Below, piece after piece: positions 16,783 to 27,720 of a stretch of 64,000 nucleotides of DNA; the stretch's first letter is position 1; each line of letters opens with the position of its first letter. This DNA is from Desulfoprunum benzoelyticum. GTDB lineage: Bacteria > Desulfobacterota > Desulfobulbia > Desulfobulbales > Desulfocapsaceae. The translations under genes were made by a program, and so were the position numbers. The DNA is taken from the NCBI RefSeq assembly GCF_014201505.1, contig NZ_JACHEO010000007.1:1-64000 (forward strand), in the 5' to 3' direction. A model generated the notes under the pieces. That model was not told the origin of the DNA and did not search any database. It was given only the letters and a program-made list of their open reading frames with translations.

Positions 16783-17139
16783 ATGATCGAAACCGACTAC
16801 CGTAAAAAGCCCATGTCACAACCGAAAGCAACAGCACCGCATGATACCCCGGCGCAACCGACCATCCAGGCCATGGTCTGGTATAGGGAAGAGCACTGGG
16901 AGACCTTGAAGAGACTCTTCACCGATGCCGATCGCCTGCCGCCGACCTACGGCGATTGGCTGCAACGGGCGGAAGAGATGAAGACCCAGGCCCAGGCGGC
17001 CGGGGATATCGTCATCAAGGTCTATATCGATCCGGAGACCTTCACGGCCTGGTGCCGGCACAAGGGCCTGGCGATGAATGCCGAGGCCCGGTCGCAGCTG
17101 GCGATCGAGGTCGCCCAGAGCCAGTCGTTCAGCATCTGA
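16783..17139 (+). CDS. Conserved-looking hypothetical protein
   Basis: 118 residues (108 if the ATG at 16813 is used). Neither start has a clear ribosome binding site. The middle (MVWYREEHWETLKRLFTDAD, then LPPTYGDWLQRAEEM) and end (IDPETFTAWCRHKGLAMNAE, then ARSQLAIEVA) read as a compact alpha/beta protein with many aromatic residues, but I cannot name a family. It is convergent with the RNase H gene and transcribed away from the kinase. Its codon use resembles the surrounding core genes, which supports it being real. Confidence 0.65.
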   Translation: MIETDYRKKPMSQPKATAPHDTPAQPTIQAMVWYREEHWETLKRLFTDADRLPPTYGDWLQRAEEMKTQAQAAGDIVIKVYIDPETFTAWCRHKGLAMNAEARSQLAIEVAQSQSFSI

Positions 17140-17168
17140 ACCGCACTATCGCCGGCCCCGGGCCGCCG

Positions 17169-17858
17169 CTAGCGGACGTAGCCCCTGTCGGGGGGAAGAT
17201 TGCCGCCCCGCGCGGTGGAGGTGGCGAGGACATCGCAGCGTTCGTTGCGGCTGTTGCCGGCGTGGCCTTTGACCCACACGAAACGTACCGCCATCGCCTC
17301 CGTCAGCCTGAGAAGCTCTCCCCACAGGTCGGCATTGAGGGCCGGATGACCGTCCGACCGGCGCCAGCCCCTGTTCCTCCAGCTCCGCGCCCAACCCTTT
17401 TCGATACCGTTGACGACATAGCTCGAGTCCGAGTGGAGAACGACCGGCCGGCCCGATCCTTCAAGCTGCCGCAGGGCGACGATGCAGGCCATCAGCTCCA
17501 TGCGATTGTTGGTCGTCAGGCTGAAGCCGCCGCATAATTCCTGTTCCACGGCGCCATCGACGATAATGACGCCATACCCGCCCGGGCCGGGGTTGTTGAT
17601 ACATCCGCCATCGGTAAAGACGATCACCGTATCGGCAGCGGTCCCATCGTTCTCCGGCGCTGCCGCCACAGGCCGCGGTTTGCGCGCCGACCGCGGCGAA
17701 TACAGCGGTGCCTCCAGCCAGGCCTCGGCCTCGGCGCGCGAGGCGAATCCCTTGAATTTCGCGCCCGGAAAACCCCTGACCTGGCGCTCGGCCTCCGGCC
17801 ACTGCGTGTAGATCCCCGGCTCCCGCCCGGCCGCTACCGCATAGAATTTCTTTCCCAT
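17169..17858 (-). CDS. rnhA: Ribonuclease HI with N-terminal hybrid-binding domain
   Basis: 229 residues. The N-terminal domain (1-48: KFYAVAAGREPGIYTQW and AKFKGFASRAEAEAWL) is the viroplasmin-type RNA/DNA hybrid-binding domain seen in eukaryotic RNase H1 and some bacterial enzymes. A linker leads to the catalytic RNase H domain (about 78-215). The acidic active-site residues are visible: D83 (FTDGGC), E121 (MELMAC), D144 (HSDSSY) and D209 (NERCD). It cleaves RNA in RNA-DNA hybrids. The end of the protein is slightly short after the last catalytic Asp but complete. AGGACGGA precedes the ATG. Confidence 0.92.
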   Translation of the reverse strand: MGKKFYAVAAGREPGIYTQWPEAERQVRGFPGAKFKGFASRAEAEAWLEAPLYSPRSARKPRPVAAAPENDGTAADTVIVFTDGGCINNPGPGGYGVIIVDGAVEQELCGGFSLTTNNRMELMACIVALRQLEGSGRPVVLHSDSSYVVNGIEKGWARSWRNRGWRRSDGHPALNADLWGELLRLTEAMAVRFVWVKGHAGNSRNERCDVLATSTARGGNLPPDRGYVR

Positions 17859-17906
17859 TCCGTCCTGATCTATCCTCTGTTTCGTGTAACGTGGTCCACC
17901 CTGCCT

Positions 17907-18821
17907 TTACCGGGCAACAATCCCGGTAACCTGGTTGCCCCGCTCATTGAAGAGCAGCGAGTCGAAACACAGCATGTTGGCCATGGCGATCCCGCGGCCA
18001 TGGTTGTCGGTCGCCCGGGCCGGATCGAACTCCAGGTACCGTTGCCAGTCGAACCCGTCCCCGTCATCGGTGATCCGGATACAGCAGGCATCCTCCCGAC
18101 GCTCAAACAGAACCTCGACCTTGCGGCCGCTGTAGCGCGGATCGGCCAGACGCCTGACAATCTCGTCATCCCAGGTGTTGTCCCTGATCAAGCGGCCCTT
18201 GACATCGTAATCTATGGCGAGATTGCCGTGCTCGACGGCATTGACCAGCAGTTCCGATATGCCGGTGAGGGCCCGCTCCGGCACGGGGAAAAAATTGGCC
18301 AGCATGGTCGCCAGACTCTCCCCCTCCCCGATCGTCCGGAACGTAGAGCTGAGGGTCCGGACGAGTCCGAAGCCTACCTTCCACTGGTTCATTTCGCCCC
18401 GCAGTTGCCTGAAGAGCTTGACCTGTCTGGCGGCGGCGCCAACGACCGACAGCAGGGTATCTTTGTCCAGCGGTTTGGTCAGGTAATAGAAAACACCGGC
18501 CCGAATGCCCTCGACGATTTCTTCCGGCCGGTCGGCCGCCGTCTGCATGATAACCGGAATATACCGCAACCGCTCATCGGCCTTCATCGCGGCGCAGACC
18601 GCGAGGCCATCCATCTCCGGCATCATCCGGTCGAGCAGGACGATATCAATCGCGCCGGGCTGACTGCGCAGGTGCTGAAGCGCCTCCCTGCCGTTGACCG
18701 CCGTCCGCACGGTGTACCCATCATGACGACCGAGCAGCTTCTCGAGCAGCAGCAACGCGACGGGATTGTCGTCGACGGCCAGGATCCTGATCCGCTCCCT
18801 GCCGAAATGCTCAATTTTCAT
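17907..18821 (-). CDS. REC domain fused to an RsbW-like ATPase domain
   Basis: 304 residues from the ATG at 18821 (GGGAGG just upstream). An upstream in-frame extension to 18905 lacks such a signal. The REC domain (12-130) has the phosphoacceptor D64 in VLLDRMMPEMDG and a conserved Lys in LTKPLDKD. The C-terminal half (about 150-304) is a GHKL ATPase domain: N-box SELLVNAVEHGN (E190, N194), G1 DDGDGFD and G2 GRGIAMAN. There is no HisKA domain, so it is like anti-sigma/serine kinases of the RsbW/SpoIIAB group, here switched by phosphorylation. No sigma factor or STAS partner is next to it. Transfer of phosphate to a distant partner is the likely output. Confidence 0.85.
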   Translation of the reverse strand: MKIEHFGRERIRILAVDDNPVALLLLEKLLGRHDGYTVRTAVNGREALQHLRSQPGAIDIVLLDRMMPEMDGLAVCAAMKADERLRYIPVIMQTAADRPEEIVEGIRAGVFYYLTKPLDKDTLLSVVGAAARQVKLFRQLRGEMNQWKVGFGLVRTLSSTFRTIGEGESLATMLANFFPVPERALTGISELLVNAVEHGNLAIDYDVKGRLIRDNTWDDEIVRRLADPRYSGRKVEVLFERREDACCIRITDDGDGFDWQRYLEFDPARATDNHGRGIAMANMLCFDSLLFNERGNQVTGIVAR

Positions 18822-18977
18822 CTCCGCCTCCCTGGCCTTGTCCGCCGGGTGGTGACCCGAATGGAGCGGAATCGGCCCCGGATCGAGCCCCATCGCCGGT
18901 GCCACCGCCCCCAGCCCCGATCGCCGGCGCCCATACTGCCATAGCGCCCATGTTCAAGCGATCGAAGGCGAGCACTA

Positions 18978-19014
18978 ACAAAAAGGCTGCAGCGTCCGGT
19001 TGGACGTGCAGCCT
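18978..19014 (-). terminator. Rho-independent terminator after yajC
   Basis: On the minus strand AGGCTGCACGTCC pairs with GGACGCTGCAGCCT around a four-base loop, with one imperfection, and is followed by TTTTTG. It lies about 45 bases beyond the yajC stop codon. Confidence 0.85.
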
Positions 19015-19060
19015 CTCAACTGTTCCTGCACACTGCAGGGAATCAGCAGCCCTTGATGCC

Positions 19061-19426
19061 TCAGCCGCCGATCTTCTTGGCCTCGCTCTTGTCGGAGTCC
19101 GGGACCCCCTCTTTGGTCAGCCCCCCGGCGATGGCGTCACGGGAAACTTTGATCTCCACGCCTTTGGCGATCTCGAGGGTCACGACCTTGTCGGTCAGGT
19201 TGGTGATCTCGCCATGAATCCCACCCTTGGTGACGATCTTGTACCCTTTTTTCAGATCGTTCAGAAATGCCTGGTGCTGTTTTGCCTGTTTCTGCTGCGG
19301 CCGGATGAGCAGAAAATAGAAGACAACAAAGATAAGAATCAACGGGATGAACTGGCCGAATGCGCCCATGCCCCCGCCGGCGGCGGCCCCGGCAACGGGA
19401 TCGGCCGCAAAAGCAACTCCTGTCAT
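19061..19426 (-). CDS. yajC: Preprotein translocase accessory subunit YajC
   Basis: 121 residues from the ATG at 19426, chosen because GGAGGAAATACC precedes it. A longer in-frame start at 19471 has no such site. One hydrophobic segment (about 25-48, FIPLILIFVVFYFLLIRP) is followed by the YajC motif RPQQKQAKQHQAFLNDLKKG and a small beta domain. YajC joins SecD-SecF in the inner membrane and binds AcrB and YidC in other bacteria. tgt lies just upstream, as usual, but secD and secF are not found downstream; a terminator and a signalling gene follow instead. Confidence 0.93.
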   Translation of the reverse strand: MTGVAFAADPVAGAAAGGGMGAFGQFIPLILIFVVFYFLLIRPQQKQAKQHQAFLNDLKKGYKIVTKGGIHGEITNLTDKVVTLEIAKGVEIKVSRDAIAGGLTKEGVPDSDKSEAKKIGG

Positions 19427-19523
19427 GGTATTTCCTCCGAAAATTGAAATGAGATGCGGCCGTGACCACAAACTTCGCCGCAGAAGACTGCATATCCTTT
19501 ATCCTGATGTCGGGCAATGATAA

Positions 19524-20828
<1,305 letters not shown>

Positions 20829-20834
<6 letters not shown>

Positions 20835-21947
20835 GTCTTTCAAAAATACCTGCCGAATGATCTTCTGCTGCTCCACGATGCTGTGCATCAGGGCGAACTG
20901 GTTCCGGGCCCGTTCCAGGTTCTCGCCCCGCCGCCGCACCCGAAAATAGGTGTCGCCGCGCAGGTGGTCCGTGAAAAAGCGCAGCCCCAGTTCGAAGGTG
21001 ATCAGGATGATCGCCGGGCAGGCCAGTTCACGATCGTGCCGACTCAGCAGTCCGCCCATCTCTGCTGAGTAACCGGCGAACCACGCCCGACAGGTATGAA
21101 GATCGAAGCGGACGGCCGCGGCATCACCGCCTTCGCCGCCCCGGTTGCAGCACGAACGCAGACAATCGCCGATATCGTGGTGCAGCAGGCCGGGACCGAC
21201 GGTATCGAGATCGATGAGGCTGACAACCTCCCCGTTGCCGTCGAACAGAAAATTTTCAATCTTGGGGTCGCCGTGGACGATACGGGCCGATATCCGCCCG
21301 TCGGCGCAGGCCTCCTGGAACAATGCGGCCTGCGGCCGCATGATCTCGACCTCCGCCATGCACTGCCGTTCAAGGGCGGTACCGCAAACTGCCCGGCCGG
21401 CCGCCACCCGGTCGTATTCAGCGAGGTAGCCGGGCAGGACATGGAATCCGGGCAACGCGACCTCGAGGCCCTCGCTGCGCATATCGGCGGTCCGGCGGTG
21501 GAACCAGCCGAGGCAACGGCCGATCGCCGCCGCCTGGTCAGGTCGGGCAAGGCGACTGACGGCCCGGCCGTCTATATAGGTCTGGGCCCGCCAGACCCCG
21601 CCGCCGGCATCGGTCCAGCAATCGTGGCCGGCCTCCGTCTTCCTCAGGGTCGGGACACGGAAACGGCCGCCGGCGTGGTCGGCTTTTTCGGCCAGGCATG
21701 CGGTAACAAGGGCAAAATTGCGGACCACGGCGAGGGGATCGGCAAAGACCCCCTGGTTGAGGCGCTGGAGAACGAAGGGAGCGCCGGTCGTTGCCACCAG
21801 GTAGGTGCGATTGATGTTGCCCCGGCCCAGTTCGCGGACGTCGACCACATCGCCGGCGAATCGCGCGGCGACGGCGTCGACCTCGGGCAGCGCGTCCCGA
21901 CTCTTTCCCGTCGGGTCCGCAGTCGGCCGGCTGCCGCTCGTCGTCAT
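20829..21947 (-). CDS. Aminoglycoside phosphotransferase-fold sugar kinase, NahK-like
   Basis: 372 residues. The fold of choline/aminoglycoside kinases is shown by the N-lobe (RELGRGNINRTYLV, FVLQRLNQGVF), the catalytic loop VHGDPKIENFLFD and the metal-binding LIDLDTVGPGLLHHDIGDCL. The IDLDTVxPGxxxxDxGDxxR pattern is close to N-acetylhexosamine 1-kinase (NahK), so the substrate is probably a hexosamine or other sugar. The gene starts four bases inside glk (ATGA overlap) and is surely co-translated with it. Its stop codon lies in the octanucleotide repeat, so repeat slippage would alter the C-terminus or its extension. Confidence 0.8.
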
Positions 21948-22954
21948 TCCGCTTTACAGGCGCCGGCAAGTGCCGCCCGGCCGTAACTGGCCGCCCCGAG
22001 CAGGGCCGAGTCTTTCCTGGTGATGAGGCGGACGGGGATGGCCGCCATCAACTCCTCCATCCTGCCCTTGCGGCGGAACGCCGCGAGCAGACCGGCAAAG
22101 GAGATTTTCCCGGCCAGACGGGGGACGACACCGCCGCCGATATAGAGGCCGCCCCGGGCATAGGTCTTCAACGCCAGGTTGCCGGCCTCGCTGCCGAGGA
22201 TGGAGAGAAACAGCTCCAGGGTGCGGCGGCAGAGCGGACATGGCTCCCCCGCCAGAGCGGCATCGGCGATGACCGGGGTCCGGTCGTCGGCCGCGGGCAG
22301 CGCCTCGGCCACGGCGCCGCTCTCCTGCCCGCGCCCCGTCTCTTTGAGAAAATCATAGAGATTGGCGATACCGGGTCCGGCGATCAGGTCTTCACAGCTC
22401 ACCGGCCCGCCCCGTCGCAGCATCCACCGCAGCAGGTCCTGCTGCTCCTCGTCGACCGGCGCGAAATCGCTATGCCCGCCTTCGCCGCCACAGGGAAAAA
22501 ACACACTGTCCGACTGCACCAGCAGCCCTTCGCCGAGACCGGTGCCGGGGGCGATGACCGCGACCATCTCGCCGCCCTCGCCATCCCCCGGCTGCAGTTC
22601 AATCCGATCCTCGGGACCGAGGAGGGGCACCGAGGCGCAGACGGCGGTCATATCGTTGAGCAGGACAACGCGGGTAAAACCGAAGGCGGCCGCCACCCGC
22701 TCGGCCTCGATGATCCACGGCAGATTGGTGACGATCGCTCTCTTCTTCCCGGTCACCCCGGCGACGGCGAGACTGGCGAACCGGGGACGGAGACCGCACT
22801 CCCGCAGGAACAGGGCGATGATCTCGTCGATGCCGCCATAATCTCGACTGGGGTAGCGGCGGCTGGCCAGGGGCCGGCAGTCATCGCCGCCCAGGGCGAA
22901 TACCGCCAGTTCGCATTTGGTACCGCCGATATCGGCGGCGAGAAGCGTCGTCAT
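21944..22954 (-). CDS. glk: Glucokinase (ROK/Glk family)
   Basis: 336 residues from the ATG at 22954; the upstream ATG at 22972 overlaps the ribosome binding site GGAGG. The N-terminal phosphate-binding motif LAADIGGTKCELAVF, the LNDMTAVC loop with its catalytic Asp, and GTGLGEGLLV identify the bacterial glucokinase (Glk) group. The C-terminal ARGGLYIGGGVVPRL is also typical. It phosphorylates glucose at C6 with ATP. It is followed by the NahK-like kinase with a 4-bp overlap and preceded by the NYN gene, so it is likely part of the guaB-guaA transcript. Confidence 0.88.
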   Translation of the reverse strand: MTTLLAADIGGTKCELAVFALGGDDCRPLASRRYPSRDYGGIDEIIALFLRECGLRPRFASLAVAGVTGKKRAIVTNLPWIIEAERVAAAFGFTRVVLLNDMTAVCASVPLLGPEDRIELQPGDGEGGEMVAVIAPGTGLGEGLLVQSDSVFFPCGGEGGHSDFAPVDEEQQDLLRWMLRRGGPVSCEDLIAGPGIANLYDFLKETGRGQESGAVAEALPAADDRTPVIADAALAGEPCPLCRRTLELFLSILGSEAGNLALKTYARGGLYIGGGVVPRLAGKISFAGLLAAFRRKGRMEELMAAIPVRLITRKDSALLGAASYGRAALAGACKAE

Positions 22955-23002
22955 GAGCGGGCTTGCCTCCATGCCGTGAATACCGTGCCGTCAGAACCGC
23001 TG

Positions 23003-23767
23003 TCAGGCGTCCAGGACCCGGATATCCCAGGCCTCCGTCCGGCTGTTGTTATCGGGGTTTTTGACGATGGTGAACTCGAAAATCTGGGTGGTGTCGAGAA
23101 ACAGGGCGTCGTTGACATCCGCAGCCTTGGAGCAGTGGAAGAAGACCGATTCCGGGATCAGCCCCTCCGGCCGCAGGCGGTAATAGCGCATGAAACCGAA
23201 GCCCCGATCGGGGTTGTAGTTGATCGCGATGCCGCGCTGGCGGTTCTCCCCCGGCGGCGCCTGGATGGGCAGCAGGCCGGGGATCAGAAAGCCGGAGAGG
23301 TAGCTGTCGGCGGCCTCCTTCAGCTCGGAGCTGACATACTTGAAGCCGATGACTTCGACCCGGCAGCCCATGTTCTGCAGGGCCAGGACCAGGCGGATGA
23401 AATCGCCGTCACCGGTCAGCAGGATGACCCGGTCGAGGTTGCGGGCCTGGTGCAGGGCATCGATCGCCAGGTCCATATCGGCATTGGCCTTGGTCGTGAG
23501 GATGCCCTCGTCGTCGACGAAATGCTTGACATATTTCTTGATGACCCGGAAACCGCACTGGCGCAGGACATCGTGGTAGCGGTACAGTTTCTGCCGATAC
23601 TCCGCGTCCTCCTTGGTCCGGGCCCGGTCCTCGGCGAGATAGGAGTTGGCCCGCAGCAGCACCGATTTGCCGGCGCCGGCCAATTCGACCAGGACATCGT
23701 AGCGCATCCCGTAGCCGCCGCACAGCCGGATGTTCTCGGCATCGACATAAATTCCCGTCTTCAGCAT
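23003..23767 (-). CDS. NYN-domain (LabA-like) nuclease with a cold-shock-like C-terminus
   Basis: 254 residues. The N-terminal NYN/PIN-like domain (1-165) shows the conserved acidic positions in IYVDAENIRL, ANADMDLAIDAL and LTGDGDFIRLV, as in LabA/DUF88 proteins, predicted RNases. The C-terminal part (about 175-254) contains RGIAINYNPDRGFGFMRYYR and ESVFFHCSKA, which is the RNP1-like pattern of cold-shock/OB domains. The fusion suggests a ribonuclease that binds its own RNA. It sits between guaA and glk with short gaps, and the ribosome binding site is weak. Substrate unknown. Confidence 0.82.
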   Translation of the reverse strand: MLKTGIYVDAENIRLCGGYGMRYDVLVELAGAGKSVLLRANSYLAEDRARTKEDAEYRQKLYRYHDVLRQCGFRVIKKYVKHFVDDEGILTTKANADMDLAIDALHQARNLDRVILLTGDGDFIRLVLALQNMGCRVEVIGFKYVSSELKEAADSYLSGFLIPGLLPIQAPPGENRQRGIAINYNPDRGFGFMRYYRLRPEGLIPESVFFHCSKAADVNDALFLDTTQIFEFTIVKNPDNNSRTEAWDIRVLDA

Positions 23768-23792
23768 CGGTTGTTATCCGCTCCGCCTTCGC

Positions 23793-25343
23793 TTATTCCC
23801 ACTCGATGGTCGCCGGCGGCTTCGAGGAGATGTCGTAGACGACCCGGTTGACTCCCCGCACCTCGTTGATGATCCGGCTCGAGATCGTTCCCAGCAGCTC
23901 GTAGGGCAGTTTCGACCAGTCGGCGGTCATCGCGTCCCGCGAGTCGACGGCCCGCAGGGCGATGACATTCTCGTACGTCCGACCGTCGCCCATGACCCCG
24001 ACCGTCTGGATCGGCAGCAATACCGCGAACGACTGCCAGACCTGGCGGTACCAGCCGCTCTTCTTCATCTCCTCGAGGACGATGACATCGGACTGGCGCA
24101 GCACCCGCAGCCGCTCGGCCGTCACTTCCCCCATGATCCTGATGCCGAGGCCGGGTCCGGGGAAGGGCTGGCGGTAGATGGCCTCTTCGGGCAGGCCGAG
24201 CTCCAGCCCGAGCTCGCGGACCTCGTCCTTGAACAGCTCGCGCAGCGGCTCGATCAACTCCAGCTTCATGATCTCCGGCAGGCCGCCGACGTTGTGGTGC
24301 GACTTGATCGGGGCCTCGCCGCGGTACGACACCGACTCGATGACATCCGGGTACAGCGTGCCCTGGGCCAGGTAGCGGACCTCGCCGATCTTGCCCGCCT
24401 CTTCCTCGAAGATCTTTATGAAGCCGAGACCGATCCGCTTGCGTTTGATCTCGGGGTCGACCACCCCCTGCAGTTGCCCGAGAAAGTAGTCGGTGGCATC
24501 GACATCGATGACGTTGAGCTTGCTCGTTTCCTTGAAGAAACGCAGGATCGCCTCCGATTCGCCGGTCCGCATCAGGCCGTTGTTGACATAGATGCAGGTC
24601 AGCTGGTCGCCGATGGCCCGGTGGACGATGGCCGCCACCACCGACGAATCGACCCCGCCGGACAGCGCACAGATGACCCGGGAGTCGCCGACCTTGGCGG
24701 TGATCGCCGCCACCGTCGATTCGATAAAGGAATGCATGGTCCACGACGGGCTGCAGTTGCAGATGGCGAAGATGAAGTTGCGGAGAATGTCGGTGCCGAT
24801 CAGGGTATGGGCCACCTCCGGGTGGAACTGCACGGCGACGAAGGGTCTGGTCCGGTGTCTGAGGGCGGCATAGGGTGAATGGGCGCTGGTGGCGGTGACG
24901 ACGAAATCGTCGGGCAGCAGCTCGATGCGATCGCCATGGCTCATCCATACCTGGTAATGGATCGCATCGGATTCGAGGCCGGCGAAGAGGCCGTCCGTCT
25001 GGTGAATCAACAGATCGGCCTTGCCGAACTCGCGTTTTTCCGCCCTCTCGACCCGGCCGCCCAGTTGCTGCATCATCAGCTGGGCCCCGTAGCAGATCCC
25101 GAGGACGGGGATCCCCAGGTCGAAGAGCGCCGGGTCCGAATGCGGGGCATCGTCGTCATAGACCGAGCAGGGACCGCCGGAGAGGACAATCCCCGACGGC
25201 TTCAAGGCCTTGATCTTCTCCAGGGAGGTCGAGAAGGGATGAATCTCGCTGTAGACCTTCTGCTCCCTGATCCGGCGGGCGATCAGCTGCGTGGTCTGCG
25301 AACCGAAATCGAGGATGATGATCTTTTCGCTGTGGATATCCAT
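23793..25343 (-). CDS. guaA: GMP synthase (glutamine-hydrolysing)
   Basis: 516 residues from the ATG at 25343. An upstream GTG at 25352 overlaps the ribosome binding site GAGGA. The class I amidotransferase domain (1-200) has the nucleophile in GICYGAQLM (C84) and [10 protein letters not shown]. The ATP pyrophosphatase domain has the P-loop SGGVDSSV, and the C-terminal dimerisation domain ends with the conserved [10 protein letters not shown]. It converts XMP to GMP with glutamine and ATP. It is 78 bases downstream of guaB and followed after 25 bases by the NYN gene. Confidence 0.97.
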   Translation of the reverse strand: MDIHSEKIIILDFGSQTTQLIARRIREQKVYSEIHPFSTSLEKIKALKPSGIVLSGGPCSVYDDDAPHSDPALFDLGIPVLGICYGAQLMMQQLGGRVERAEKREFGKADLLIHQTDGLFAGLESDAIHYQVWMSHGDRIELLPDDFVVTATSAHSPYAALRHRTRPFVAVQFHPEVAHTLIGTDILRNFIFAICNCSPSWTMHSFIESTVAAITAKVGDSRVICALSGGVDSSVVAAIVHRAIGDQLTCIYVNNGLMRTGESEAILRFFKETSKLNVIDVDATDYFLGQLQGVVDPEIKRKRIGLGFIKIFEEEAGKIGEVRYLAQGTLYPDVIESVSYRGEAPIKSHHNVGGLPEIMKLELIEPLRELFKDEVRELGLELGLPEEAIYRQPFPGPGLGIRIMGEVTAERLRVLRQSDVIVLEEMKKSGWYRQVWQSFAVLLPIQTVGVMGDGRTYENVIALRAVDSRDAMTADWSKLPYELLGTISSRIINEVRGVNRVVYDISSKPPATIEWE

Positions 25344-25421
25344 GGTCCTCACATATTCTGATGGAAACCGGCCCTGGTCGGCGCCGGCCGCTGTTCAGGC
25401 CTCTGCGGCACGGGTGGAAGT

Positions 25422-26885
25422 TCAGGCCGTCCGGTAGTTCGGCGCCTCTTTGGTGATGATGACGTCGTGGACATGCGACTCGCGCAGTCCGGCGGCGGAG
25501 ATGCGGACGAACCTGGCCTTCTTCTGCAGGTCGGCGATCGTCGCCGCCCCGACATACCCCATGCCTGAACGCAACCCGCCCAGCAGTTGATAGATGACGG
25601 AGATGATCGAGCCGCGGTACGGCACCTTGCCCTCGATGCCTTCGGGTACCAGTTTCGACGCCGAGGTGATCTCCGACTGGAAATAGCGGTCGGAGGAGCC
25701 CTGGCTCATCGCCCCGAGCGATCCCATGCCGCGATAGCTCTTGTAGGTCCGGCCCTGGTAGAGGAAGGTTTCGCCCGGGGTCTCGTCGGTCCCGGCCAGG
25801 AGGCTGCCGATCATCACCGAGTGGGCGCCGCCGCCGATGGCCTTGGTCAGGTCGCCGGAATGCTTGATGCCGCCGTCGGCGATGATCGGGATATCATGTT
25901 TGTTCGCCTCACGGACGCAGCGCTGGATCGCCGTCATCTGCGGGACGCCGACACCGGCGACGATCCGGGTGGTGCAGATCGAACCGGGGCCGACCCCCAC
26001 CTTCACCGCGTTGGCGCCGGCCTTGATCAGGTCGGCGGTCGCCTCACCGGTGGCGACGTTGCCGGCGATGATCGACAGGTTCGGGAAGGCCGCCCGCACC
26101 ATCTCGACGGCCCGCAGGACACCGGCGGAATGACCGTGCGCCGAGTCGATGGCGACGACATCGACGCCAGCCCGGACCAGCCGCTCGGCATGTTCCTCGA
26201 TCGTCGGCCCGACTCCGAGGGCCGCGCCGACGATCAGACGCCCGAACTGGTCCTTCGCCGCCAGCGGATATTTCTTGATCTTCTCCAGGTCCTTGATCGT
26301 GATCAGTCCCTTGAGCTGCCCCTCGTCATCGACCACCAGCAGTTTTTCGATGCGGTGCTCATGCAGCAGGGCCTTGGAGTGTTTCAGATCGATGCCGACC
26401 TTGGCCGTCACCAGGTTTTTGCTCGTCATGACATCGGAGACCCGCAGGTCGGTATCCGAAACGAAGCGCAGGTCCCGGTTGGTGACAATGCCCACCAGCC
26501 GTCCCTCATGCAGTACGGGAAGGCCGGAAATCTTGTAGGCGCTCATGATCTCCTGGACCTCGGCTACCGACTGATCCTGGCGGACGGTAATCGGGTCGAT
26601 GATCATCCCCGACTCCGATTTCTTTACCCGCTCGACCTCGAGGACCTGCTGGTTGATGCTCATGTTCTTATGGATAATGCCGATGCCGCCTTCCCTGGCC
26701 ATGGCGATGGCGGTCCGATGCTCGGTCACGGTATCCATCGCCGAGCTGACGAGCGGGGTGTTGAGGGGGATGCTGTCGGTGAGCATCGTCGCCAGCGAAA
26801 CTTCCGTCGGCAGGACCTCGGATGCATCCGGCAGCAGCAGCAGATCATCGAAAGTGAGTGCCATCTCAACTGTATCTGGTAACAT
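25422..26885 (-). CDS. guaB: Inosine-5'-monophosphate dehydrogenase
   Basis: 487 residues from the ATG at 26885, which has AAGGAGGGACT just upstream. The in-frame extension to 26927 is not supported. The TIM barrel is split by two CBS domains (about 95-205). The catalytic loop [15 protein letters not shown] carries C304, the thiol that forms the covalent IMP adduct, and the IMP site DGGIKHSGD and the flap region [10 protein letters not shown] are present. It makes XMP from IMP with NAD+, the committed step of guanine nucleotide synthesis, and is followed by guaA. Confidence 0.97.
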   Translation of the reverse strand: MLPDTVEMALTFDDLLLLPDASEVLPTEVSLATMLTDSIPLNTPLVSSAMDTVTEHRTAIAMAREGGIGIIHKNMSINQQVLEVERVKKSESGMIIDPITVRQDQSVAEVQEIMSAYKISGLPVLHEGRLVGIVTNRDLRFVSDTDLRVSDVMTSKNLVTAKVGIDLKHSKALLHEHRIEKLLVVDDEGQLKGLITIKDLEKIKKYPLAAKDQFGRLIVGAALGVGPTIEEHAERLVRAGVDVVAIDSAHGHSAGVLRAVEMVRAAFPNLSIIAGNVATGEATADLIKAGANAVKVGVGPGSICTTRIVAGVGVPQMTAIQRCVREANKHDIPIIADGGIKHSGDLTKAIGGGAHSVMIGSLLAGTDETPGETFLYQGRTYKSYRGMGSLGAMSQGSSDRYFQSEITSASKLVPEGIEGKVPYRGSIISVIYQLLGGLRSGMGYVGAATIADLQKKARFVRISAAGLRESHVHDVIITKEAPNYRTA

Positions 26886-27108
26886 AGTCCCTCCTTGTGC
26901 GGGAATACCGGCTCGGGTCTGCGGCATCCGGCGGCACCCTTCTCCACCGTCCGCAATGACCTTCCGCCTTCAATAAGGCTCTTTGAAGTAAAGCATACTT
27001 CAGCGAAATCTCAAACCCCCGCCGCATTCATCGGTGTTCAAGCGGCCAGGGAGTGAGTATAATTGCAGCAACAACCGTCCGGAATTTTTTACGCCCTACA
27101 GGTTCCCC

Positions 27109-27720
27109 ATGCTCTTGGAAATAAATCCAGAAAACCCGCAGCTCCGGCTGATACAGCAGGTCGTTGAGAAACTGAACAACGGAGCGGTCATCGCCTCGCC
27201 GACCGACACCGGCTACGGCATCGGCTGTGACATCTTCAATCAGAAGGCGATCAGGCGGATCCAGCAGATCACCGGACGGCCGGAAAACAAGCCGTTCTCC
27301 TTCATGTGTTCCGATCTCAGGCACATCAGCGAATATGCCCATGTCTCGAACACCGCCTACCGGCTGCTGAAAAAATGCCTGCCCGGTCCCTACACCTTCG
27401 TCCTGCCGGGGACCAAGCTGGTCCCCAGGATCATGCTCACCAAGCAGAAGACCGTCGGCATCAGGGTGCCCGGCCATCCCATCAGCCGGCTGCTCATCGC
27501 GACCCTCGGCCATCCGCTGCTCAACGCCAGCGTGCCGACGGCCGGCGACCAGCCCGCCCCCAGCGAACCCTTCCTGATCGACGAACTCATCGGCAATCGG
27601 GTTGACCTGATCATAGACGGGGGCCGGATCGTGCCCGACCCCTCCTCGGTTGTCGACCTGACCCGTGATTCCCCGGAAATTCTTCGTGTCGGCAAGGGCG
27701 ATATCAGTCTTTTTCGCTGA
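27109..27720 (+). CDS. YciO/YrdC (Sua5-type) family protein
   Basis: 203 residues from the ATG at 27109. Earlier in-frame codons lack a ribosome binding site, though the site here is also weak. The YrdC fold is shown by GAVIASPTDTGYGIGCDIF, KNRP-like PENKPFSFMCSDL, LPGPYTFVLPGT and VGIRVPGHP. YrdC/Sua5 proteins make threonylcarbamoyl-AMP for tRNA t6A. YciO is a close relative with similar length. The DTGYGI and LLIDELIGNRVDLIIDGG end fit YciO slightly better. The last 17 bases overlap the converging IHF-like gene. A TATAAT at 27058-27063 may be its -10 box. Confidence 0.85.
   Translation: MLLEINPENPQLRLIQQVVEKLNNGAVIASPTDTGYGIGCDIFNQKAIRRIQQITGRPENKPFSFMCSDLRHISEYAHVSNTAYRLLKKCLPGPYTFVLPGTKLVPRIMLTKQKTVGIRVPGHPISRLLIATLGHPLLNASVPTAGDQPAPSEPFLIDELIGNRVDLIIDGGRIVPDPSSVVDLTRDSPEILRVGKGDISLFR

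Noticed and set aside
16515-16784. 89-codon minus-strand frame upstream of the histidine kinase
   Set aside because: No ribosome binding site, Pro/Arg-rich, and overlaps the candidate kinase promoter.
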